Shown piece by piece: positions 1 to 15,000 of a stretch of DNA of 64,000 nucleotides. The DNA is from Phytoseiulus persimilis (lineage: Eukaryota; Arthropoda; Arachnida; Mesostigmata; Phytoseiidae): the NCBI GenBank assembly GCA_037576195.1, contig CM075101.1:23250001-23314000 (forward strand). Direction: 5' to 3'. The position numbers and the translations under genes are program-made. The notes below the pieces were generated by a model. The model was not told the DNA's origin. It saw only the letters and a program-made list of their open reading frames with translations, and made no database searches. Position 1 is the stretch's first letter. Every line of letters starts with the position of its first letter.

Positions 1-3000
1 ATTCTCCCGAAGGATCAGGACCGTTCTTCTAAGTTGTTTTCGAGCATATTTGCTCGCCAGCGGCAAATTTCGAATCGACGTGCTAGGTATCACCGTCAGA
101 GGGAAAATAGCCGGTTTACCGCATGCGTGAAACTCATCGTGGGAACACTCGCTACGTCGTCTGCCCTTGGGGAGCCGGACGAAGAGGGTTCGCGACTCGC
201 GCTCGATCTGCGAGTTGCCTGGAGGCGCGATCAGAAAGAAAAACGGATCGAAAGATCTCTCCAGGCTCGCAACTAGGTGGCGACGAATGTGGGGGATCTC
301 CTTTCGTCTCGTTAACAGTGAAGCCCGCTTCGACGACGAGCAGCTTCGTTTCACTCGAAGGAGCGGAAGGTGTACAAGAAGGGAGGTTGAACGCCATTCC
401 GGCGGGCAGATAAAGCGTGCTGAGTCTCCGCCCGGTATGAGTCAGGGGTCGGTTGGCTTTGTCAGTCGCGGGAAGGGGGAGGCATACCCAAAGCGTGGTC
501 ATAATTTCGGAAGCACTTCCCCTCCAAGTTTTCCCATTCCTTTCTCGGGCTCGACAAGAGTTCTGTTCGGTAAGGTGCACGGGCATTATAAAGCCTTTCC
601 AACGAGGTCGTCCGTGACGCCCTCATGCCAAGACGGAGTACGGCAGGCTGACGAATCCTCACGGACAGGGGCCCAATTCCAAGCCCTCGGTTTTTTCACT
701 TGAGAAGAACTCCGCTCCCTTTCACTGCCCCTAACGAGGACCGGAACTTTTCGCACTGAAAGCACATTCGCCATCGGATGCCGTTTAATTTTTGGAGAAC
801 GATTCTTCCGAGAGCGTGCTCAGAACTCGGCGGGAAGATTCCTTGCAGGGAAGAATCCGACGCAATGAAGGGAACGATATTTCCTCCGGATTGCGTGGTC
901 CTCTATCGAAGGATTCAAATAACTGAGCCGACTCGCCAACCTCCGCAGACGTCTGAATGGCGAAGCGTCCAGGGAGCTATCCTATTGCCCAACTGCAGTC
1001 TCGGATTGGGAGATTTCTGTTCGCAAACATTGGAGGGGTTCGAGCTTCCTTCTCCGAGTGTCTGTCCCATCCTCTTGGGAGGATGTTCCCGCTGCGAACA
1101 AGCCGCTGAGGCTCATTGCAATTACGGGGCTCTCGATCAAAAGAAAGCGGAATACGGTGAGAATCTCTTCTCTATGTGCCCGACTGAGTCTCGGTAAGGC
1201 TTGTCCTTGAGAACGCGACGTGCGCATTGACAAATGGGAGCAAATTAAGTTCGCTCAACGAGACGCGAACTGCTCGCCCTGAAGATTCGTCGCCCAGAGT
1301 TCCAACGAATTCAGCTGTCTCTCCAGGATCTGCACTCCTCGCTTCAGTTGCCATTTCTAGCTGAGCGGTCGAATTATTTCTATTCCCATTGCGTTGTTAA
1401 AACTCACAGCTCGAACCGATTCCCACGGCGACGCGGGTGATCATTTTTGATTGCGAATTTCTGTTTGCGCGCGCATTGTTGAATACGTTACTCGAACTCA
1501 TGGCGGAGAGCCGGTCCACTATGGAAAAGACGTGAGGGGAATGATATGCTTGCGTGCGGCGTGATTAAGTGTACTTCTTCTGGTTGTTTCGTTCGAACCG
1601 TTCGAGAGATCCATCCCGCCGTGAGAGTGCGTCATCGTGGGAGAGCACTATACGGCTACTAGCGGACTCGTACTCCGAAAGACGGGTTAGGAGGGAGCTG
1701 AACGCAGTTCCCAGCCTCGGGATTGTCTGCTTGCATGAGGATACACGTTGTGGGCTCTGGAAACGCTACACGGACACCGCATCGAGGTGCCCTACAATCA
1801 GTGAGGGCGAGACGTCACTGCTCGGGAAGCAGACAACTGTCGCTGCTACTTGTGACCAACCTGCGTGGGCGAGATTCGCAGTCGCGCGGAATGTCGTGAA
1901 ACCTTTCCGTCATATCATTAGCCGTGCCATTAGATTTTCATTTGTCTCGCGTTCCACTCCGCGGGCTGAACTTCGCTCTGAACTTTACGATATGGGCTGA
2001 AGTCTGCTCTGATTTTTCAGGGTGATTGGCGGATCTCTTGGGTCTGAAACCGAGTCTCGAATCGGATGCTGAACGGCTCCGATTTCATATTCGCGCGCAA
2101 ATAACAGAGCTCCGGGGATCTTCATCGTCTTGGGTCAGTGCTTTCGGAGTCACAGCCCCGTCCTTACTTTGTTTGCGGTCTGATTTTCCGTCGGTGGTGT
2201 TACGAAGAGTGTTGTCAAATGTCGGTCCGAACAAATCTTGGCATCATGATGGAGCGCTGGAACTCCCACATGAACACGGAACGAATCGTTTCTTTTAGCT
2301 CAGCACTTGGAAGTCCAAACTCGCCATCGCTCCCTAAATGTACATGTTTTAGAATACTTTGTATTTGTTTTCGCGGCCGCGGGAATCGTTGTTCGTCCCA
2401 GAGCTCGTCATGGGGCGGTGAATCCCAATTGGACGGTTTGTTTCCGTCACGCAATGTCTGATGTAGGCCATCGTGTGAATCGCATGTGTTCAAGCACGTC
2501 AGACCAGCCTCTACGTGGACCCAGTCCGCACGGAGGGATTTATTCGGGAGATAAGGCGGATGGAAGTCAGGTCGTCCTCGCTCGGTATACGTCATAGTGT
2601 TTCGTCGAGTATTCGAATCCAGTTTTCTCTCCAATGGATGTTTCCCCGTCGCTCGCAACTGAAAGAACTCAACAGCACTCCAATGTGTGAACCCGTTCTC
2701 TCAACTTACGCGTTTGATGAAGATCAGGAGCACTAGAGCTCTTGTTGAATGAAAATTTCGGCTCTATACTGGTCGGCTCTGATACAAAATCCGGTTTTTA
2801 ACAGAAATGATGAGATGCAGAATGCTGTGTTGGGCGACTTCGAGCTGCCCACTAGCTTGGAAAGCCGGACAATAACCTCCGTCTGTACACCGAGCTCTCG
2901 ATGCATTTTCGTGACGATGTGATGCTACCATCACAGCTCGTTGAATCGGATCCAAGAAAATTCTTGTCACCCAGCCCTTCTGAATCTGATTGGACGGAGC

Positions 3001-6000
3001 CCTGATTGACGCATGATTAGGGACGCCATACGACCGGACTTGTCCTTGTCCGCCCGGTTCGTCCGGTTTCCGGGATTCCAGGGAAAAATGTCCGTATTCT
3101 GGGATTCTGGGAGAAAAGGTCCGAAGTTCGGGATCCGCGAAGATAATTCTTCATTGTTAAGAGATCGAAGGAAACCCAGTTCGATTCCGAGCCCTTCCGG
3201 GAGCAAATGTCCTGCTCTAGAGAGCATTTAGCGTGAGAGAGCGCCCGCGGACGGTTGAACGCCACCTTCCCAGACCGCTGTTTCGTCGCCTAGTGGACTC
3301 ATAGTGATGAGAAAGTTGCCGGCGCCAACCACCGTTCGAGCATCGCTAGCATTCCCCCGTGGCGGACTCAAAGCTTGAGTTTCCCACGTACAGACATATT
3401 CCCAGAGTGAAAGATCTGAAAAATACGCTCCGCTATGCTCGAATGGCATTATGTCGCGAAATATTCCGAGCGAAGTCCCTCTAGATACTCGAACTTGGAG
3501 AGATCTCGATGAAAAAAAAACGGTGCTTAGAGGAACAGATGATGGATATAATCGAAGAGAGAGTGAAGCTCACTCTGACTTCTCATCCTGGTACTTGAGA
3601 CTCATCAATGCTGCATGGAATGAGGGAAACATATTGAGGCTTGAGCCCCTTCCAGTCATATCAATTGGTAGATCTGGAAATGTCCGGTTTGATGTCCGGT
3701 TTCGGCACTGATGTCCTGTCCGGACCATGTCCGGTCCTCATGAACAAAATGTCTGGTCATATTATGGCGTCTCTACGCATGAAAGATACGTTTCTCCTAT
3801 CACGCCGTGGAATCGAAACTGGACATTCCGAACGTTCTCGCCCAATGCTTCCGATCATTCGGTCATAGCAATACGTTATTCTGCCCGGGTGATCGTGCAC
3901 GCGATTCTCTCGGGGATCTTGCCGACTCGATTCCCCCATCCACGTCATGGGAAGACATTCGGAGTGGGGATGAAGCGACAAAAGCTCCCTTCCTCGGGCT
4001 CGCAGAGCCACTCGCCTAATTCAGCGCTTGGAAGTCGGTTCCAATCAAGCCACCCCGCGATTCAGCTCCTTGATGGTGTCAATCCATGCTTAGCAGTGTC
4101 GAAGAACCTCGAACGACTCGTTCCGTCTTCTTTCAGGTTCTTTCCACATGCCGAGTCTATCGAGCCGGCACCAGCCGTATCCGTTGCGAATGAGCGGCTT
4201 GGAAGAGGAGAACCTGCGCGATGAGATTCATTGATGAATCGCAGCTCAATATTTGCCGCTCATCTCATTAGACACTGCGATCAGGATAGCTTCTACAAAG
4301 AGCACTGCACAGCCGCGAGATGACTCGGAGCCGTTGCTCATTTGATACGGACGCACGCGGAGCCGGCTTCCGAAAACCGGTGAAAACTATGACGAATGCG
4401 CGATTGGAGATAAGGAATTCCTATCGTCGGTTTTATCGTCGCACACTGGAGATGCAAGAGGAACAAATACGGACGTCGGTCGGCGGGTCGGTCTTACGCT
4501 GCCTCTCCCCTGTGTTTGAATCCTCACAATAGTCTGCTCATATTCCACTGCGTGCTCGTTCGCTTGTGCCACGTGCAGCAAAGAAAGGGGCTGCACAGCA
4601 GCGACAACACTCGCATCGAGACGGAGCGGCTATAGGCGAATCTGACAAGATCTAACACATGGCGAAGCTCCTCGACACGTCCGTATTGATATCTAGTACA
4701 GTGTTACACCAACTTCCGAGAAATCGCAATCCGCTGCGCGAGATTACCCGAGAAGCTGCTTCCGCCGGCAATCGCTGCAGTTTTCGGCAAGAGGAAGGAT
4801 CAAAGAATCAGCATGCTCTCCTTGGAGCCCAAGATCGTGGACACCAATCCCTGAATCGAACAGTGCATTCGAGCTTTCGATTCCGTTTTGCTTCGCTGAA
4901 CTCGGCTCGCAGTGCATCCTCGAGGACGCACATCCGAGAAAAAATCAGAGGGGCATGCCGAAGTAGTGGAGGAAATTTGAATTTCGCGCTCGTTTTATTT
5001 TTAGCTCCGGTGGAACTCTCATTTTTATCTAGTTTGACGGTTGGGAGTTTTCATTTCAAAGCGTACGGGTGGAGCTTCAAGGCTGATGAGCTTACAGAGC
5101 TCTTTCTGAACGCCTTTCACGTCTGCTGCAGATCCAGAGCCCTTCTTGAGGCTAATGGATAGGCAGACAGGCGGGGAGTGTGTTGTAGTTTTGATAGCCT
5201 CTTTGATGAGGCACCACTCTCACAGCTCCAGGTAGCGCCGAGCGAAACATCACACTTCTAGAGTCGAGTACAGTTTGAGCGAAACTCTAGAGAGTGAACA
5301 AGCCCCGATGAGGAGCTTCCCACCCCCCAGTTGGTGTGGTGCGAGCAGGGATTGAATTCGATCGTGAAATCAGAATTTCGGAATCGTGTCACACCGCTCA
5401 AACTAGAGATAGGACGATAGAGCTGGGCTGCTGTTATCTAGCCAACGTTCTTCAAGCATCAAAACTATCGATCCAGGCTTTTGGCGCGAGAGCAGAGAGA
5501 ATTTCGCACACGAGCTCTGCACAGCCGGACATTGTATCGTCCCACCTCTCTGAATCGGCCCGAATGCTGATTGGCAAACGCAATCTGCCCTACCTACGGA
5601 TAAAAACATAGCCTATCTGGGGTCGGAAGTCGGAGCTTGAGCGAATGGTTCGAGCCCGCCCGGATGTTCCGAATAATGCCAGAGATGAGCTCTCAGACCC
5701 CGCAGAAATTAGGAACCAGCCCCCCGAACCTCACCCCATTTACGGCAAGCTTGGTGGTTCTCCCGTTTTGGTCCGACTCGACCCTTTTTGGGAAATTATA
5801 TACGTACAGCTGATCGCGCGATGTATGAAAGTTGGGGAACACTGACAAATAAGAATCGTTTCCGACGCCCAGGATTTTCGCAAGTGTTTTTGGGAGAGCT
5901 GGAATTGTATACAAAGCGTCCTCGTGCCTACCTGAAACATCGTCTCTAGCAATCATGACGTGTTTCCCGGGAACAGCTTTCACTCGTAGGTGAGCCTCGT

Positions 6001-9000
6001 TGCTTTTGTTCAAACGTCTAGTCGGATTTGGGACCTGCGGCACAAGCTCGTTATATTGTCTGTAGGATTACTTCCTTCCGTTCAAACGTCCGACATGCTC
6101 TTCAGATGCGGATCTCCCGTTGACCTGCTTGAGCCTGTCGTATCCGGGGAATATAATCCCGCTCGGAATAATGACTCCACGTCCGTTCGAGAGATTCGTT
6201 CTCTTCGGGCAGCAACGATGGAAGATTCACTCGTCATCACCGAATCGTTCATTGAGAGTTCCCACCGTGCGTGACGCCGAGGAACACATCCCGTTCCATG
6301 TGTCCAATTTGACATAAAAGACGGCCTGATCTTCAAACGGGGGGACTCCTCGTAAGACGATGATTCGGCGGAATCACCTGCTCCCCGAAGACACATTCTC
6401 TGGATCATCTGGATCGAGGATTCCGAACCCGCACCTCACTGAGAAATGCTCAGGATGTATGGATCTAATCCGAGTGCTTTTGTGAACCGAATAATGACGC
6501 ATTCCCGGAATCGTACAACGAGCGCTACAGGCACTATGAGGACTTTGTGAGTATTCCACCTAGAAGAGCCTCGGGTCAACAAGCGGTTCCGTTGAATTTT
6601 GGCTGCCGCATTCTCAACTAGAGTGGATAAACGTCGCTGGGAGCCATGCGGCTCGGGGTTGTCAGGAAGGCTCGGGTCGAACGGCGGAATCTACGGACTC
6701 GAGCTGAGTTCTCCGTCCCGGCTCATCCAACGCAAACAAACGTGATTCTTTTGAACTTTCTCCTTGATTGGGCCCCGGACATCTTCTGGGTCTCGATTCC
6801 GAGAAGTGCTCGGGCTGGTTACCTTGCACAAGACTGCACATATCACTTTGAGCTTGCAGGAGTTCTCCAAGATAGTTTCATTATCCGACGCCCGCTCTTT
6901 CGGGACCGGCTCAGAGCGTCCGTCCTTGCGCCTCTTCACTGCTCGTTATCTCTGTAATTTGTCTCAAATCGGATTTCCAGGCTTTTGAGGTTTTTGAGAG
7001 CATCTCTCCAGCCGCCGGGACGACTCCAGGCTACCTCGTTTGAGAAGACGTCAGCCATCGCGGCGTATTCCTCGGGAATTGTTGCGCACTATGAGCTAGC
7101 GAGCAATCTCTTAACCCGGCCGCTGCGCGATCAGGAACGGACTGGCTGAGTCACTTCCACTCCGGAGGAGAGAACTCCGAATCTCCGAGAATTCCCATAG
7201 TGAACAGCTTGCCTGCAGTCGACAACAATCATTCCCACGACGATTCAAACGATTCCTATGAATATTCAGGAGAGTGACGCCGCACCGCGCTGTCGGTTCC
7301 CTTGTGAAATACCCATGAGGAAATTGAGTAACTCCCGGCACAAGGGAATACTCTCAGTCAGCGCGGCATTTTTAAGTTTTCCTCGAGGAGCCACGCCGAT
7401 ACAGCTGTAGAGTCGTTCGGGCGTGGGCGTTTTTTTATGGTCAAATTTTCCAAGCTCACGTGACCGTACTCTCTTGAGGAGCATCCATCATCGACTCAGA
7501 GTCTATACGGCCATACAGAACTTGAACGTTATTTATGACTCCATTCCACGATTGTTCGTGCATCAAGATATTAGTTGTTCTGGAGCTGCCACGACGCTCG
7601 CTGCGTTTGACGTCAGCGATAATTTTCAGGGTGACCTTCACGAGGATCGGAGAGAAATTTTCCTGTTCTAATCATCACCTCGGATCTATCTTGCGGAGAG
7701 GGATAGCTTCAACAACTCCTCAGAGATAATTCGGGGGATATTGGAGTCACTTAAAAGCAGTGTCCAATGCAAAGCTTCCGACCAGCCCGAAATTCGGGAA
7801 GAGCAGCGCCCTGTCGTTTCCTCGATTGTCCTCGTTCTAGCCACGAAGCTTCGGGGAGACCGCAATGATCACCTCAGGACTTGCTTTCGATACGGCTGAT
7901 ACGGCTGTCTTGAATCCAGAGGTGGTCGACCCACAAACTCACGTGAGATGGTGGGGATGATGTTTGGTATGGATGACAAGGATCGTGGAACAAAGCGCCG
8001 AAGCTTCGAGGGGAAGGATGAGCTTCTAAAAATCAGGATGAACTCCACATGTCAGCGATGCAGCATTCCCTTCTTTCGAGAGAAGTTTGACTTTTGTGAT
8101 CCTTGGCAACGAGTGTACGCTCTGATCAGGAAGGAATCGCGATCGGTTCTATATCGGTTGTTGTGATGCGAGGGACTGAAACTCTCCGAAGCTTTTTGAG
8201 CTAGGGCTAGGGTCATGGGTCCTGGACGTTTGCGCGGTCTGATCGGATTCATGTCTCTGCTCTCGCCTCCTCTGAGTCGCACAGAAGCCATGATAACACC
8301 TCCGCGGGGCTTCGTGGAGCTTGGAATCTTCGAAGCCCAAGTGGACGGAACTGTCGCGATCGTGCACGTACGGAGTGAGAACCGCAAGGGCAGTAGCCCC
8401 CGGGGACAACTTAGTATGGAGCTCATAAATAGAATGCTAAGTTTTCTTTTGGAAAACTTTCATTCGGCAGGCTCCTCAACGAGAACAATGCTGTGCGAAT
8501 CGGGACGTCGTCTGAGAGGCGACAAACCTTTGTTCGACGTGAAGCTTGCGACCTGTACTCTGGGCGAAAGCTGCAGCCTTTTGACCGTTACCTGGCCCGG
8601 AAATCGGACCGGAGAGGGAATCACAATGGAACGTACATCGCGGAAACAATGGGACCGCTGCGTGGCACTCGAGTACTGATTCCAACGCGAACAGCGACAT
8701 TTGACACTCTTGGTGGCACGGATTTGATCGGTGCGCAGTCGTAGCTCGGGCGACTGGGATAGTCTTATCTCTCCCTCAGTTCACTGGAACTCCTTCATTT
8801 TTCCTCGCCCTATTCACTCAGGAGCTGCTCTCGGATTCACGACTGACATGATTCCTCTCTTGAAAACACTGCGGACGGTAATGATTCGAGTGGGCTGCGC
8901 AGCCGGCGAGCACGGCCAGACGTTTCCAAGAAGTACGCCATCGGTTCTCTAAGGAAAAGCTTCCTGAGATGGGCCTGAATATCCAGACACTCCAGCTATG

Positions 9001-12000
9001 ACCATGTGCGATAGGAACATCGGGAATAACAGGAGAAAGAAAACAGACACATCGACGATGTATCGTTATCCGGAACGGAGAAGCACGTTCTCATTCTGAA
9101 TGCAGCCTTTCTGTTACTTGTTCATTCACGACGGCGGCGGACGACGAGGAGCTTTGTATCCAGACGGGTAACAAAAACTCCAGAATAACGGAACTACTCG
9201 GCGAGCGCGGAGGGGTCTCTCGTTGGTCGACGAAGGAACTCACGCAGTAAAGGAACCAGATGCAAAGAGACAGTAACCGCGACTCCACCTCGTTGAAAGA
9301 TTGACTCAGCTCAACTGGGGCGCTCCACGCGCCGCCCTGATTTCGGCCTTCCTGAATTGGCCTCCTCGCCACAGCAAGGTCACTAACGTCTCTCATCTAT
9401 CATCAGAAAGCTACCATTCAGCCTTACGGCGCCGAGCCGCGACGTCTCGTCAAGCTGCGAGCGCTGTTTCGACGAGGACGAAGAAACAACTCGACTTCCT
9501 TTGTACAGGCTTGGGGTTCCGTGACGTGAGCTCATCAGTCCCGATCGCGTATTTCCGTTATCTTCACTTCAGCCAGCTCGTGGAACAAAGAACTCAATCC
9601 ATGAGTGCAGCCGCCTCCGTTGAAACCGGAAGAGCATGGAAGCGCTACCGGTGTTGGCATGTATTCCGCGCTCGTCCGATGATGAGGCTATTTTATTCAG
9701 TTCATCGACGCCGTGTCGTCTTCCGACCTCTCGTCGACTCCCGAGCCCATTCGGGGCGACTCTGGGAGTGGTGAGGGGCAGTCGATCGTAGGATCGAAAC
9801 GGTTTCCCTCATCTCAAGTCGAGTGCTTTATGAGTTCAGCTGAGTCCAGCGGTTCATGGCCCTCATCGTCCGGTTTCTCCCATACGATCCCCAACGAGTC
9901 AGAGCTCGGGCGGAGGAACGTTTACCTCACCGTTTCCAAGAACAAAAGCATCGAAGAGAGGAGGTTTTGGTCAGGTCAAACCACGTCACCGTGGCGCGTG
10001 CACGCACATGCTCGCGTGTCGTAGCGATGTTTACCCAACGAAAACGCACGGAGGCCCGTTGCCGAGAAGCGCAAGCGTTCTTTAATCCGCCGGAGCGAGT
10101 GCGTCGACTGGGCTGAGCTCGTTCCTCCAGCTCTGGCGAGTCCCATTGACAAACAGACGGATCACTTCGGGATCTTGCTCGAGAAGCAGCTTTTCCCGGG
10201 ACTGAACCCCTGCCGAAGGGTAGGGTATGGTTTTTCTGAACGAATCGTAGCGCGGGGATTTCCGTAGCGAATGCTCATTCTTCGCCAATACATCCTGGGA
10301 CATCTCCTCGCTGTAGCAGTTTCAATCTCTGCTAATGATTTGAGAGCATGAAGGGGAACAGTGCATCGGAGAATTGGAAAAATGTCCGCTTGGGCACATT
10401 GGCCCCTTCTTCGGTGAGTCTCGAAGTTTGTCACGGCGGCAATTAGTTTCCACTTCTCCTGAGAAGATTCGCGAATACGATAAGAGTCCGAGAATGTGAT
10501 GACCTCCGCTCAAACGCCAGCTACAACCTTGCTCATTTGAGTTTGTTCTCGAGTAATTGGGTCTTATCATGAGCTCGATAGAGAGAGCTCAAAACCTCGC
10601 TGAGGGAAGATTTTCCCTTTAACAACCCACGGCGATAATGATTTGCGTTGCACATGGTGCATGAGTTGTTTAGCCTGGGGGAATCCAAAGAATTCGAACG
10701 CGATTCAAAGCAACTGCGTCATGGTTTTCGCGGAGTCAGCTCGTCTCAGCGAATATGATTCACTTCTCCATCCCCCGCCGGTGCAGGAGCGGCGCCGAGC
10801 TCAACGGAGATTCCAGTTCGGTTCCGCTGGCTGTAGTGATGGGAAAAATTCCGTCAGTAGAATTGCAACAGAGGCTTCGGTCATCATCTGCAGGGCTCCA
10901 GAAGCTGTCGCGACCGGGACTTCTAAGAGATACCCTGCTGGTTCGTTGCGTCTGCCCCCTAGGGCGGTGCACTTCAGCCTGGCCACGGCGTGAACTGGGG
11001 CCTTGGCATTGGTTACGATGTTCCGAACGGATTCGTTGCGCCGCTTCGCGATGTAACGAGAACTCGATGGATCACCTCCCCTCGCATCGACTGCCAGAAC
11101 GACGAGGAGGAAAAGAGACCTGGGGGCTGCTAACAAGTCACGATTACCCAGAACCAAACGCCAGCGGAGGACGTATGGAAACGACACCACCGGTGATTAT
11201 CGAATATGATTCTGATTTCTTACCCTGGAAGGACTTGCCTTTCGAAACGTCGCCATGATCCGAAGATTACTTTCAAGCAAGATCGCGAAGTGCGCTCGTT
11301 CATGTGGCCGTTCGCACTCGCTCGAGCTCGCGCCCCGCTCGCAAACAGAGGGTCTTTGTGGCTGCGCAACCGGATTCCTGTGTCACTGTATGTAAAGTAT
11401 CCTTGTCCCATTAGGTAACCGAATCTGATCAACCATCACTGTTTCTTCCTTGTGAGGCCTCTCGATCGTAAAGCTCCGGGGAATAAATTCCCGGAAGGTA
11501 TTGCCTCACCGTTTCTTTATCCGTCTCCGCTGAGTCATGAATGTGGCAACAACATTCACTCGTAGACCTAATATCAGCTGGTTTGACCAAGCTCGAAATT
11601 TCCTTCGGCCTCGATTCCGCCGGTGCAGCCCCCTATCGCAATGGCGTATGTTTACAAGATGTTGGTCGACCGCCTATCAGACGCGTCGATGTTTCGCAGG
11701 TCGCAAGAGCTCGACCCAAGACATCCTTCGTCAGAGAGCGCGACTCGCAGAGCGACAAGGCTGTCAAAGGGAGAGGAAGAGAGTTTAGAGCGGAAGCTTT
11801 CCGAAATTCGGTCATTGCACGTGGTTGAAGAACGGAAACCGTTGCGTGCGCGAGCATCGACTCTTCCGGCTGGGAAAGATACTCCCAATGTTCCAATCCG
11901 CGCTCGAAACCTTGTAACTTCTCTGACCAAACTCGATTCTGCTGATATTTTGTCAAACCAAAAGTATTCGCTCGTATGCGAGAATTCGTGCGAATAAATC

Positions 12001-15000
12001 ACGCGAGCCGTAAGCCCGACTCCGCAAAAACTGAAAAAGATGGCAAGATTGGCTCCATCCACTGATGTCAGCGAAGGCTGTTATTTGTCAGACTACGCTT
12101 CCGCAATCGGGAGACTACCAGAGGCAAATACCAATCTCAAGCGAACAAGCCGCAGCTCGCGCAATAGCAACGGTAACAGAAGTCAACGAGCAAAGAATAT
12201 GCGTTCGTTACCGACAGCCTCTGTGCACTGTGCTGGCTTCGAGCCCGAGCAAGTAAAGAAAGCCCTTAGAGAAACGAAGAGGAAGAGCTCTATCCCAGCG
12301 AATAAAGTGGAAAAATCCAACGGAACGCTTCAGGGGCCCCTGTAAACCCGGGCCTCGCAAATTGCCCTGGCGGTACGTGTTCAGATGATATCTCTCGGAT
12401 CCGTTTTCGCTGTGTGTTCCTTGAGAATTCGACAGCGGCATTGAAACCGCAGAGCGGACCTCCACGATCGGAGGAGCTTCGATAGGATAACCAAGTCAGG
12501 TGACGGGGAAATGAGTTATTGTCAAGAACGCGCCATACTGGAGAGGAACATCGTTCCTACGTGCGGGTCAAACAGCGCCGAGCTCCGACATCATTCAGCA
12601 ATGAGATATCGACGACGGCGAGCTGCGATTGAGCGGAATGGAAATGGCAGAGAAACTGATGCTAATGATATTCGCTTCTTCGAACCTCCAAGTATCGGGA
12701 GGGGCAGATGCACTCCGTTGGCTGCTTGCAGCGAAGGTCTCCATCGCTGTTGATCCTCTGAGACGCTCCAAGTGAGCCGCTTGTATAAAAGATTGTGATT
12801 CCTCAGTTCGATCTGAACACGGGCAGAGAAGCTTTTCGGAGGAACTGTGCGCCACGCAGTTGGATTTCCGATGCTCTGAGATACTGGACGCTCGTCCAAA
12901 GAACGGGCTGAGCCTCTTCGGACGTTCTGCCGACTCCTGAAACGCGGCTCGGGAACGACTACTGTGCCCGTCTGGGCGAAACGAAGGAACTACGGGGATC
13001 GTGTCGCATGAAGGTGCTGGGTCGGCCTCGGTGGCCATCCAGAGTGTGAGTCTCTCAGCAGCAATGCGGGTTTCCCTCTGTGGAGAGAGAACCGCGTCGG
13101 ACCCTCTCCCAGGGCCGGAACTCTGAATGAGTATTACGCGCTCTCAATGGTCTCGGAGATGCCCCGTTTGTCGGTTGCTGACAGCAGTCTGGGTTTCTTG
13201 GTTGCGAGAAAAATTCCCGCAACACGGTTGAGAGGACACAAAGTCAGAGTGGGAAGTAGCCTGACCAACTTGCGACTAGCTTGCAGTTTGTGCGGGGGAT
13301 TGTGTGGCGCTGAACAGAGGCTGGAAGTGCACCCATAGGATTTATTCGTGATGTTCGAAGTGCAGAAAACTTTCCATCCTCGCCGTCGGGTGAGTTCCGC
13401 TTGAGAAACTGTGTATGAATCCGCGTTGCTCAAAAATCGAATCCTGACGTGAAGAAGGTCAAACGGCTCCCGCTCTTTCAAGATCAAGGTCCCGCCAACA
13501 CCCCTCCGCCAAGAGGGAGTATCCCCTCTGGAGGGACCTGAAACGAGATGCTCTCTTCAAATACGAACTCCACTGAGTTCCATAGGAGAAAGTACTCTGC
13601 TCATCGGCGTTGCACTGATGCATCAGTGTACTGAGTCCCCCCAGATGTGAGGGAAATGTTGCTCGTTCTATGACCGTCATGAGTCGCCGAAGTTCCGCGA
13701 GGTGAGCTCGATCACTTAATCTTCCTGAATGAGTTACCCGAGGTCTGGATTCCCGATCGATTGGTGACAAGCCAGGCTGGGACTTCTCGGGAACGACGAG
13801 CTCCCAGGGCCCGCCGCAAATCGATGGACTACTAGGAACTCTCTATGGATCGAGTCAATAAATCTCTCGGAGAGATTCACGTCGTGCGGGGAAAAGAATA
13901 AGATGGAACAACCCGAACCATCGACCGGAGCGACGCGGACCTTGTAAGGATTGTGAGGAAATCCGTTTTGATGCCGAGGAAGTGCATGCAGCTCCATTCG
14001 GTGTTTCTCTCTTCGTGCTGCACAATGGAGCATATCGGAGTTATGGGGAGCGCAGGCCGTTAATCCGGTGTGTCACAACGACGTAAAAAACGATTCCAGC
14101 AAGTTCGTCGCGAAATCGATCAGTTGACGCCAGACAACGATCCTCATTCGACAGAGTAACGTTATCCGCCTTGATAACATCAATCTACCGCGCTGTTCAG
14201 TTCATTTATCTTCGTCCAGGGAGTCTATCTTACGGTGTACCTCTCAAATCCTCCAGCTCAGTCCCTGTTATTGGAATCGATGATTGTTGTTGCACTTCAT
14301 CAATCGGAGATCTCACTGGAACGCCGTTGGCAGCATTTGTTGTTAGCCCGCCACTCGGACACAAGACTCCCAAAACTGCGAGACCGGCGGAGATGAGCTG
14401 TCGAAGGCTGACTTCTCCGAGTGAGTGACTCTCCAGCCAGATCTAGGGTCTCGGACAGATATTGTCAAGTCTTTGGGCAAGCGATCTGGTCTGCGTTGTT
14501 ACTCAGAGTCGAGCCGCGAGGTGAGAGGTCGAGACAGCTCTCGTCTCGTAGAAGAAGCAAGCCGCAACAGGCGGGCACCCGCACCAATTTCGGAAGCAAC
14601 TAGCGCACAACGATCGGTCCCCATGAAACGTGCTCCGAAGTGCCGACAATGTCCGTCGTGCTGAATTTACTTGTCTGCCATTCGGTGGATCGTCGCTACG
14701 CTCTTGCGACGGAATATCCGAGCCCACGACCGATATGTAGGCGCGTTGTCTTGTTATCGCACGCACTCCAGGATCCTATGTCAGGACTTTTTCATGACCC
14801 TGCTCAATGCACGGAGGAGTACGCGTCTCTATGGATGTTATGTTTACGAGAGGGAATTCCAGAACAACGAGCGCTACGGGAACGCGCATAAATTGGCGCG
14901 AAACAAAGAGCTCGTGCAGTTCGCTGCCTGCGGGATGATATTTCGATGTCTTCTGCATCGTCGGTCCGTCATGAACGGAGCCCTGAGAAAGCTCTTGGAA